Source: JBCCKC01 sp039182435 (GTDB lineage: Bacteria > Verrucomicrobiota > Verrucomicrobiia > Opitutales > Coraliomargaritaceae). Taken from it: DNA of 15,699 nt. The stretch spans positions 1-15,699 of the forward strand of contig JBCDCC010000038.1 in the NCBI GenBank assembly GCA_039182435.1, written 5' to 3'. Within the stretch, counting starts at the first letter, position 1. Each line of letters starts with the position of its first letter. Positions 6,774-13,024 of this stretch are shown one piece after another. The notes beneath the pieces were generated by a model. The model had not been told where the DNA came from. It saw nothing but the letters and a program-made list of their open reading frames with translations, and made no database searches. The position numbers were made by a program, and so were the translations under genes.

Positions 6774-8378
6774 TTAGCGTAGGCGGACAATTGCGGCTTC
6801 TGCCTCGGGGCGTAAGGGATGGTTGGGTGCCAGATCGATAAATCGGTTATAAAGGGTGATGGCGGCGGCGCGATTTTTCCCGATGCGCTCGTAGGCGCGT
6901 GCGAGTGAGACGGCGATCTCGGGGCTGCGGGGGAAGCGGTCGTGCGCGGTCTCAAGCTCGGCGAGGAAATCGGGGGCGGGCTTTGAGCGTTGGGCGACGC
7001 GGAGGTAGTCGAGCATGTAGTTCGTGTTGGTCGGCGCGAGGCGGGTGGCTTCAAGGGCTGTGGTCTCGGCGTTCTTGAGCTGGCTGTCGATGACGTAGAC
7101 GCGTGAGAGTTCATTCCAGACATCGGCGCGGTCATTGGCGCGGCCAAGGATCTGCCAGTAGAGGCGAATGGCCTCGCTGTAGTTGCGGTCGAGGGTGGCT
7201 TGCTCGGCGTCGGCGAGCAAGGTCTCGATCGTTTGCGGTGCTACTGGGGCGGGGGTTGGCTCGTCGGTCGTTCCGATGCTATACTCGACTGGCGCGCTGG
7301 TCGCTTCTTGGTCGAAACTGACGCCGATGGTGAGGTCTGGTTCGGCGGGCTGGATGGCGATCGCGGGATCGAAGGCAATCGCTTTGACCTCTGCAGGTGC
7401 TTCGACTTCTGGCTCGGGGACTTCGTCTTGGGCGACCTCGATGGCGGGAGTGTCGGCCATGGCCTCGGCTTGTTCGAGCTCGGCGACGACTTCGGTTTTG
7501 CCTTCGGCGGCTTCGTCATTGCTTTCGGAGCTATCGGTTGCGGCGTCGGATTCGGCGGCCGTTTCCTTGGCAGCTTCAAGAGCGGCTAGCTCGGCCTTCA
7601 TCGCTTCTTGGGCCGCCTTCCATTTCTCAAGCTCGGGGCGAGCGTTGGCCCATTGGCTGGCATCGACTGCACCGGGGAATCTGGCGTCGAGTTGCTCAAT
7701 CGTCTCACTGGCGGCTTCCCAGTCCTTCTCGGAAAGATTGATTTCGAGGAGTCCGAAGAGTGCAGTCAGGGCGCTGGGGTCTTCGCTTTGGGCGGCGATT
7801 TTGAGCCAGTCTTGGGCTTGGCCTGGGTTGCCTACTTCGAGGAAAAGTCTGCCGATCGCACCTGCGGTTTCCGGTGCGGTGCTTTCTTTCGATTGGTTGA
7901 CGCCTTTGAGGTAGGCATCGAGCGCGGCTTGAGTCTCGCCATACTCGCTGCGGCTGTCGCCGAGCTCAGTCCAGAGCGCGGCATTCATGGCTTCAGGCGC
8001 CTGTGTGGAAAGTGTTTCGAGGAGTTCTTTGGTGGGGAGGCTGGCCTTCTTCTGGGCTAGGTAGGTTGCGTAGAGTAGCTCGACGTCGTCCGGAGCCAGG
8101 CTGTAAGCTTGTTCAAGGAAGAATGCCGCAGAGGTCGCGTCGCCTTGGCGGTTGTAAATGCTTCCGATCTTGCGCAAAATTTCGGCGTTATTGGGGTATT
8201 TTTCGTTGAGGCTGTTGAGGACCTCAAGGGCTTCGTCGAGGCTGCCGCTTGCCTCAAGCGTGGCGGCTTTTTCAAGTTGTTGATTCTTCTTTTCTTCGGG
8301 GCTGCTGCAACCGATGGCGAAGATGAGGGTAAGGGTAAGCAGTGAAAGGAATACGCTTTTGAAGATTGCTTTTAGCAT
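6774..8378 (-). CDS. TPR-repeat lipoprotein
   Basis: 534-residue envelope protein with tetratricopeptide-like repeats, which usually mediate protein-protein contacts. From ATG 8378 the signal peptide has a basic start, a hydrophobic core (about 6-22) and lipobox AIGC with Cys24. TPR-like helices follow (about 34-250), for example SGSLDEALEVLNSLNEKYPN and the next unit ending AYSLAPDD. Then comes an Ala/Glu/Pro-rich, probably disordered linker (about 260-380) and a second TPR block (about 384-530). An upstream TTG (8435) would add 19 residues before the signal peptide and is less likely. Its stop is in frame with the dnaG start 27 bases on, so it probably heads the dnaG-rpoD transcript. No specific function can be assigned; peptidoglycan or outer-membrane assembly are possibilities only. 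Confidence 0.85.
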   Translation of the reverse strand: MLKAIFKSVFLSLLTLTLIFAIGCSSPEEKKNQQLEKAATLEASGSLDEALEVLNSLNEKYPNNAEILRKIGSIYNRQGDATSAAFFLEQAYSLAPDDVELLYATYLAQKKASLPTKELLETLSTQAPEAMNAALWTELGDSRSEYGETQAALDAYLKGVNQSKESTAPETAGAIGRLFLEVGNPGQAQDWLKIAAQSEDPSALTALFGLLEINLSEKDWEAASETIEQLDARFPGAVDASQWANARPELEKWKAAQEAMKAELAALEAAKETAAESDAATDSSESNDEAAEGKTEVVAELEQAEAMADTPAIEVAQDEVPEPEVEAPAEVKAIAFDPAIAIQPAEPDLTIGVSFDQEATSAPVEYSIGTTDEPTPAPVAPQTIETLLADAEQATLDRNYSEAIRLYWQILGRANDRADVWNELSRVYVIDSQLKNAETTALEATRLAPTNTNYMLDYLRVAQRSKPAPDFLAELETAHDRFPRSPEIAVSLARAYERIGKNRAAAITLYNRFIDLAPNHPLRPEAEAAIVRLR

Positions 8379-8427
8379 AGGTCGGCGTTTGGTGCGGGAA
8401 GTGGCTGATTTGGATACATCAACCTTC

Positions 8428-9555
8428 ATGACCAAACCACATTTGACTGCCCTTAATCGCTGTCAAGTGGATTGCCCCAGCTTCGTTCAGCAGCTCGGTC
8501 GATTCTTTATTGGCCTGTTCTTTGCGTTTGGGTCGAGCTTGAGTGCGGATGGGCTTCCGGAGATCGCACCGGCGGGGCTTGTTTGGGAAGCGAAGTTGGA
8601 TACGCCGGCTGCACATCAAGGGGCAATCGAGCGTCTCATCGCTGCCTACGAGACGAGGGTCGGCGATCGCTTGTCTGTTGGAGCCCGAGGGAAGGTCGCG
8701 CTCAAAGTGAATACGCGGGCAGGACTTGGTCTCTCGACACCACTGCCGTTGCTCAGGGCCTGTATTGCCGCCTTGCTTGAGCGAGGCTATGCGAGGGGCG
8801 ACATATTGATCGTCGACTACTCTGCGCATGCGCTGCGGCAGGCACGGATCCTGCCTCCGCTCAGCGAGTCGGCGGCGTTTTTTGAAGGTTCGCCGGTCAT
8901 CGCTCTGGATGAGGGGACGTTTTATGAGGCTGATTGGTTCTATGACAGCCCACTGCCGCCAGCGTATTTGGACGACACACAGCTTTTTGGGGCGAGGCGT
9001 AATTCTTTGGAGGAGGGTGCCTACGAGCGGAAGAGTTTTCTGCCGACGCCGCTGCTCTTTGATGTTGATTTTTGGTTGAATCTCGCGGTGGGGGTCGATG
9101 ACCCGGCGCTGGGTGTGGATGGAGCCTTGGCCAATGCGACCCTATGGAATGTGAGCAACAGTCAGCGCTTTCTGGCGAATCCGGCGACGGCGTCGGCGGC
9201 GGTGGCGGAAATCGCGGCGATCCCAGAGCTGCAGGAGCGGATGGTGCTGCACTTTATTTCACTGGAGAAATACCAGTTCATTGCCGGGCCGTATTTCAAT
9301 GCCCATTATTCGCGGTCTGAGCCGAAGTTGTGGATGAGCTCGGATCCGGTCGCCTTGGATCGTCTGCTTTATGACCGGATGAATGAGCTGCGTCTTCTGG
9401 AAGGCTTTCCAGATATCAGCCCCTTGCCGCGGCAGCTTCCGTTTGCCGCGCGATTGGGACTGGGGACCTTCGACCGGCAGCGAATACGGATCGAGTCTGT
9501 CGTTCCTGCGTTCGAGGGGGAGAATTTATCGGAAACAAAGTCAGAAACACCTTGA
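8428..9555 (+). CDS. Exported DUF362 family protein
   Basis: 375-residue protein with the DUF362 fold, a family of unclear function. Family-like features are KVALKVNTRAGLGLST (about 95-110) followed by an LLRACIAALLERGY helix, DGALANAT (about 230), and a C-terminal WMSSDPVALDRLLYDRMNEL segment (about 305-325) before a Gly-rich LGLGTFD. No ferredoxin-type Cys cluster, present in some family members, is seen. The N-terminus has a hydrophobic stretch (about 26-40) ending SLSA, consistent with a Sec signal peptide. A GTG at 8467 would give a more typical 27-residue signal peptide and is a good alternative start. It is divergent from the TPR lipoprotein with 49 bases between starts (88 with the GTG), so both promoters must lie in or around this gap. 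Confidence 0.83.
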   Translation: MTKPHLTALNRCQVDCPSFVQQLGRFFIGLFFAFGSSLSADGLPEIAPAGLVWEAKLDTPAAHQGAIERLIAAYETRVGDRLSVGARGKVALKVNTRAGLGLSTPLPLLRACIAALLERGYARGDILIVDYSAHALRQARILPPLSESAAFFEGSPVIALDEGTFYEADWFYDSPLPPAYLDDTQLFGARRNSLEEGAYERKSFLPTPLLFDVDFWLNLAVGVDDPALGVDGALANATLWNVSNSQRFLANPATASAAVAEIAAIPELQERMVLHFISLEKYQFIAGPYFNAHYSRSEPKLWMSSDPVALDRLLYDRMNELRLLEGFPDISPLPRQLPFAARLGLGTFDRQRIRIESVVPAFEGENLSETKSETP

Positions 9556-9586
9556 TCATTTGGCGAAGCCCTTTTCTCTTCGGGCT

Positions 9587-9961
<375 letters not shown>

Positions 9962-10072
9962 CGCTCTGGCATAAGTAGCTCTTTGAAAGTTGGTTATTGA
10001 TCGATAGCTGGCTCTGGGTGAAACTTGTGCTTTCGGCACAGATACATCCTTAATTCCCCTTGATACAAACTA

Positions 10073-11431
10073 ATGCGCATTGATCGCTACATAGCACGGA
10101 ATCGTGTCATTGATATCCAAAGCACGGATTTCAGTGGCGCTCTGTCTGAGCTACTCGATGTCTGTGAGATCTCAAGGATGAAGGGCTTGACGAAGGCTGG
10201 GTTATTGAAGGACTTGCTTGCTCGTGAGAAGCAAATGACGACGAATCTGGGTAGTGGCGTGTCGTTGCCGCATGCGCGGGTGAAGATGAAGCGACCTTAC
10301 GTCATTGCGGTCGGACGTTGCCCGAAGGGGCTCTATTATGAAGGGCAGAAGGAGTATCTCGATATACGCTACGTCTTCCTCCTGCTCGCGGCAGAGAATG
10401 CCCGCAGCTACCTCTACAGTCTGGCTTCCTTGGCTCGCGTCTTTCAGGATAAATCACACATGGAGCGCCTCTCTCGGGCGGAGTCGCTGAGTGATTTTCG
10501 AAAAGAGGTCAAAGCGGTCTTTGGCGGGGATGGTGAGCAACCGCTCAAGAGCCATGACCGTTTCAATAGCCTCATCCTAAAGGAGGCGGCGAAAATCGCC
10601 AAAGGATCGAGTTGCACTGGTGTGCTGGTCTTTGGTGATACCTTTGGAGGCGGTGTCGATATCGGGAGCACCTTTAAGGGCTTTAAAACGGTTTTGATCG
10701 CGCATAGCTCATCGGAAGCGGCGACGGATCGGCAGGAGATTGATGCGGTGCTGCCGGTGCGCTCCTTCAGCCATCACCGGTTCTCGCAATTGCGTAGTGC
10801 GGTCTTGATCGGCCTGACACGTGGTATCTTTAAGAGCACGGATCGTCTCTGTTGCGTCGGGGGGCTCCCGCAGAGTAACCAGTTCGATAGTATCGTGGTG
10901 GTGGATATCGAGCGCGAGTTTCAGACCATGCTCCTTGAGAAGTCCGACATGCTGCCTTCGAGCGTGAAGCCAGAGGTGATCGAACGTGTCGTAGCCATCG
11001 CGACAGAGCTCGCGGTTGAGGGAAGAGAAGGTCGGCCCGTCGGCTGCCTCTTTGCCTTAGGGAATGCGGAGAAAATCTCTGAGTATACGAAGCCGCTTAT
11101 CTTGAATCCATTTTTTGGATACAAGGACGAGGACCGAAATATCCTGAGTCCCTTCATGGATGAAACCGTGAAAGAGCTCTCTTCGATTGATGGAGCTTTT
11201 ATCATTCGCGGTGACGGTGTCTTGGTCTCTGCGGGCTCTTTGATTCATGCACCCGATTACACGCACAACTTGCCGAGTGGCTTGGGGAGTCGCCATGCGG
11301 CGGCAGCTTCGATTACACAGGCCGTGGATTGCCTCTGTGTGGTTGTCTCCGGGAGTAGCGGCCAGGTTACTTTATTCCGGAAGGGTGAAATGTTGCCGTT
11401 GATTGAAAAAGCGCTGGTTCGTAATTCCTAG
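10073..11431 (+). CDS. PTS EIIA - PK_C-like - diadenylate cyclase fusion protein (putative c-di-AMP synthase)
   Basis: 452-residue cytoplasmic protein with three apparent domains. Residues 1-150 are a PTS EIIA domain of the fructose/nitrogen (PtsN) class: LGSGVSLPHARV (59-70) supplies His67 as phospho-acceptor, and the YVFLLLAAENA strand (100-110) is typical. Residues about 163-285 alternate beta strands (GVLVFGDT, KTVLIAHSS, DAVLPVR, DRLCCVGG) and helices, resembling the pyruvate-kinase C-terminal-like domain that precedes the cyclase in archaeal DacZ. Residues about 300-450 are a DisA_N/DAC domain: GCLFALGN (324-331), NPFFGY, DGA (373-375), GSRH (405-408), then VVVSGSSGQVTLF. DAC proteins join two ATP into cyclic di-AMP, which controls potassium and osmolyte uptake. 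The RHR motif reads RHA and the usual SE(E) Glu is Gly, so activity is not assured. Start ATG 10073 fits the EIIA N-terminus. Confidence 0.85.
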   Translation: MRIDRYIARNRVIDIQSTDFSGALSELLDVCEISRMKGLTKAGLLKDLLAREKQMTTNLGSGVSLPHARVKMKRPYVIAVGRCPKGLYYEGQKEYLDIRYVFLLLAAENARSYLYSLASLARVFQDKSHMERLSRAESLSDFRKEVKAVFGGDGEQPLKSHDRFNSLILKEAAKIAKGSSCTGVLVFGDTFGGGVDIGSTFKGFKTVLIAHSSSEAATDRQEIDAVLPVRSFSHHRFSQLRSAVLIGLTRGIFKSTDRLCCVGGLPQSNQFDSIVVVDIEREFQTMLLEKSDMLPSSVKPEVIERVVAIATELAVEGREGRPVGCLFALGNAEKISEYTKPLILNPFFGYKDEDRNILSPFMDETVKELSSIDGAFIIRGDGVLVSAGSLIHAPDYTHNLPSGLGSRHAAAASITQAVDCLCVVVSGSSGQVTLFRKGEMLPLIEKALVRNS

Positions 11432-11447
11432 AGTAACTTCGTAGTGA

Positions 11448-11475
11448 GAAGGTGTGAAAGTATAAGGTAATAAGG
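11448..11475 (+). repeat. Left arm of imperfect inverted repeat around the S23-type gene
   Basis: 28 bases beginning GAAGGTGTGAAAGT, 16 bases after the cyclase-fusion stop. It matches the reverse complement of 11854-11881, which begins GAAGGTGAGAAAGT: GAAGGTG and GAAAGT are identical on both sides of one mismatch, and AAGGT aligns further in with a one-base gap. About 22 positions match by eye. Together the arms enclose the four-helix-bundle gene, as the stem of a 23S intervening sequence would. Confidence 0.65.
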
Positions 11476-11477
11476 GG
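11472..11477 (+). promoter_or_regulatory. Shine-Dalgarno-like AAGGGG deciding a TTG start
   Basis: AAGGGG lies 6 bases before TTG 11484. An in-frame TAA at 11463-11465 excludes any upstream start and no ATG lies between, so this site supports TTG as the start of the four-helix-bundle gene. It partly overlaps the left inverted-repeat arm. Confidence 0.6.
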
Positions 11478-11483
11478 TTTTAC

Positions 11484-11834
11484 TTGAGTGATTTTGCGGA
11501 GCAGTTTGAAGATTTGCGTATCTGGCAAGAATCTAGAGTTCTTGCCAACGAGATAGCCGATTCGATGGTTGATTGCCGTAATTTTTCATTTCGTGATCAA
11601 ATTGAGCGAGCATCCACCTCTGTCATGAATAATATCGCGGAGGGCTTTGAGCGGAGAACCGCTAAAGATTTCGGGCATTTTCTCGATATCGCGAAGGCTT
11701 CTGCTGGTGAGGTGCGTAGTATGCTTTACCTTGCCGAAGACAGAAAGTTAATTCCTGCGGCATCGGCACGAGCCCTTAGAGAGAAATCTCGCATATTGTC
11801 CTCCCGAATAGCAGCATTCCGCCGAAGACTTTGA
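11484..11834 (+). CDS. S23-type (rRNA intervening-sequence) four-helix-bundle protein
   Basis: 116-residue, all-helical protein of the four-helix-bundle family first known from ORFs in 23S rRNA intervening sequences of Leptospira and Coxiella. Family marks are the FEDLRIWQESRVLANEI start (8-24), the SFRDQIERASTSVMNNIAEGFER segment and the following DFGHFLDIAKASAGEVRSML helix. Length is usual. The molecular role is unknown; relatives include Avd-type nucleic-acid-binding proteins of diversity-generating retroelements, but no reverse transcriptase or variable repeat is seen here. The start is TTG (see the ribosome binding site). The gene is enclosed by imperfect inverted repeats at 11448-11475 and 11854-11881 and sits between the cyclase fusion and trpA, suggesting a small inserted element of about 434 bases. 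Confidence 0.88.
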   Translation: MSDFAEQFEDLRIWQESRVLANEIADSMVDCRNFSFRDQIERASTSVMNNIAEGFERRTAKDFGHFLDIAKASAGEVRSMLYLAEDRKLIPAASARALREKSRILSSRIAAFRRRL

Positions 11835-11853
11835 GATGCTTTGGTTTGTATGT

Positions 11854-11881
11854 CTTTTAACCTTCCCACTTTCTCACCTTC
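11854..11881 (-). repeat. Right arm of imperfect inverted repeat around the S23-type gene
   Basis: Reads CTTTTAACCTTCCCACTTTC and then TCACCTTC on the plus strand. Its reverse complement matches the left arm 11448-11475. It ends 18 bases before the trpA start, so any ribosome binding site for trpA lies just outside the element. The C-rich CTTCCCACTTTC wording is what I associate with sequences around scattered S23-type genes, which is recollection and not a search. Confidence 0.65.
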
Positions 11882-11899
11882 CGGCTTTTCTACGCATCT

Positions 11900-12709
11900 A
11901 TGTCTCGTATCCAAAATGCCTTTACGAAAGCGAAATCTGAAAACCGCGCCTGCTTCGTCGCTTACCTCTGTGCGGGTGACCCTGATTTCGAGACTTCGGT
12001 TGCGGCTTGTCACGCGCTGATTGAATCGGGTATCGATATTTTGGAGATTGGTGTGCCGTTCTCGGATCCATTGGCCGATGGCCTCACCAACCAGCTGGCC
12101 GCTCAGCGGGCGCTCGAGAGTGGGATGACGAGTGAGCGGGTGCTGGATCTGGTGCGTGCGGTCCGCGAATTCAGCGGGGTGCCGATCGTTTTCTACACTT
12201 ACTACAATCTGGTTTTTGCCAAGGGCAGTGGGACTTACGCCAGTGAGGCGAAGGCAGCGGGCGTCGATGGATTGCTCACGCTGGATCTTCCACCGGAAGA
12301 AGCGGTTCAGCATGTTGCGGCTTGTGAGCAGGCAGAGGTCGAGACTGTTTTTATTGTCGCTCCGACGACGCCTGACGAACGCTTGGACATTATCTGCCGG
12401 GCCACGTCGGGATTTATTTACTATGTGTCACGTGAGGGTGTGACCGGTGAGCGAGGCAGCATGGCAGTGGGCATTGCCGACCGCGTTGGTGCGATCAAAG
12501 AATATACGGACCTCCCTGTCGTGGTGGGCTTTGGTATTTCTACTTCGGCGCATGTTCAGGAGGTGGCACAAGTCGCCGATGGAGTGGTTGTTGGTAGTGC
12601 GATTGTGAATACAATTGCCAGTCATTTGCAGGATCGGACTCAGGTTCAAGCGGCGCTGAAAGACAAGATGGTTTCCTTGTTAGAGGGGGCGGCGCTCGCA
12701 AAATCCTAG
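11900..12709 (+). CDS. trpA: Tryptophan synthase alpha subunit
   Basis: Cleaves indole-3-glycerol phosphate to indole and glyceraldehyde 3-phosphate, passing indole to TrpB in the last step of tryptophan synthesis. It is a 269-residue TIM barrel, normal length. Catalytic Glu49 and Asp60 sit at the same numbers as in Salmonella TrpA, within DILEIGVPFSDPLADG (46-61). Other conserved parts are the phosphate-binding loop near VGFGIST and the VADGVVVGSAIV strand. The usual ADGPTIQ after the catalytic Asp reads ADGLTNQ, with Pro replaced by Leu next to loop 2. ATG 11900 begins the standard SRIQNAF start. No other trp gene is in the window. It follows the S23-type element by 18 bases and may depend on transcription from the cyclase-fusion side. 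Confidence 0.97.
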   Translation: MSRIQNAFTKAKSENRACFVAYLCAGDPDFETSVAACHALIESGIDILEIGVPFSDPLADGLTNQLAAQRALESGMTSERVLDLVRAVREFSGVPIVFYTYYNLVFAKGSGTYASEAKAAGVDGLLTLDLPPEEAVQHVAACEQAEVETVFIVAPTTPDERLDIICRATSGFIYYVSREGVTGERGSMAVGIADRVGAIKEYTDLPVVVGFGISTSAHVQEVAQVADGVVVGSAIVNTIASHLQDRTQVQAALKDKMVSLLEGAALAKS

Positions 12710-12793
12710 TCTGTAACATTACGAGGCAAAATTGTTCGATTTGTCGGCCTGTGGCGCTGCGGTGAGGTGGAATGCTCACTTATTAGCGCCATT

Positions 12794-12831
12794 TGTTACT
12801 TTGATGTTACGATAAATGTAAAAATGTTACA
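12794..12831 (+). promoter_or_regulatory. Candidate operator: phased TGTTAC repeats and a palindrome
   Basis: TGTTAC occurs at 12794-12799, 12805-12810 and 12825-12830, with start spacings of 11 and 20 bases, about one and two helical turns. The last copy is half of the perfect inverted repeat TGTAA-N5-TTACA (12817-12831). The arrangement suggests a dimeric regulator bound on one face of the DNA upstream of the receptor gene. The regulator is unknown. Confidence 0.45.
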
Positions 12832-12872
12832 AGGCCGTGATATTCAGTTGATGGGTCGAAATTAGAATTGAG

Positions 12873-12904
12873 CCACCTTTAGCGCACGTCAGAAGGGTGG
12901 TTTT
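12873..12904 (+). terminator. Possible weak terminator or leader hairpin downstream of trpA
   Basis: CCACCTT (12873-12879) can pair with AAGGGTGG (12893-12900) with one bulged G, followed by TTTT. It lies about 165 bases after the trpA stop. The stem is short, the loop is 13 bases and the T run is brief, so it may instead be a leader hairpin of the receptor mRNA or chance. Confidence 0.3.
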
Positions 12905-13024
12905 CAATGCTAGCGGACCGAGTTTCGGCTCTACGTCGCTATCTGTTGAAGACGACTCAACTAGACTAACAACATCGGACAGTGCGTGATTTTCGCTCTT
13001 GGAATGCGCGCCATAAAGACTCAA

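Larger units (their letters stand above)
12710..13024. other. Noncoding region between trpA and the TonB receptor
   Basis: 315 bases with no supportable gene. It holds repeated TGTTAC words (12794-12831, plus an inverted copy GTAACA at 12713-12718), a bulged hairpin with a short T run (12873-12904), and a short inverted repeat GTTGA/TCAAC (12945-12961). The receptor promoter must lie here, but I see no convincing -35/-10 pair and no clear ribosome binding site before ATG 13025. Confidence 0.7.

Noticed and set aside
7183..7914. 243-codon Ser/Ala-rich frame on the plus strand opposite the TPR gene
   Set aside because: Antisense reading of the Ala/Glu-rich linker; composition explains it.
9983..10010. 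Promoter-like TTGAAA with a GATAGC box before the cyclase fusion
   Set aside because: The -35 word is good but spacing to the -10-like word is 14-16 bases and the -10 is poor.
10026..10040. Hairpin TGTGC-TTTCG-GCACA upstream of the cyclase fusion
   Set aside because: Only a 5-bp stem and no T tract; I see no riboswitch consensus around it.
11484..11834. Avd accessory gene of a diversity-generating retroelement
   Set aside because: Same broad fold family, but no reverse transcriptase and no variable or template repeats are seen nearby.
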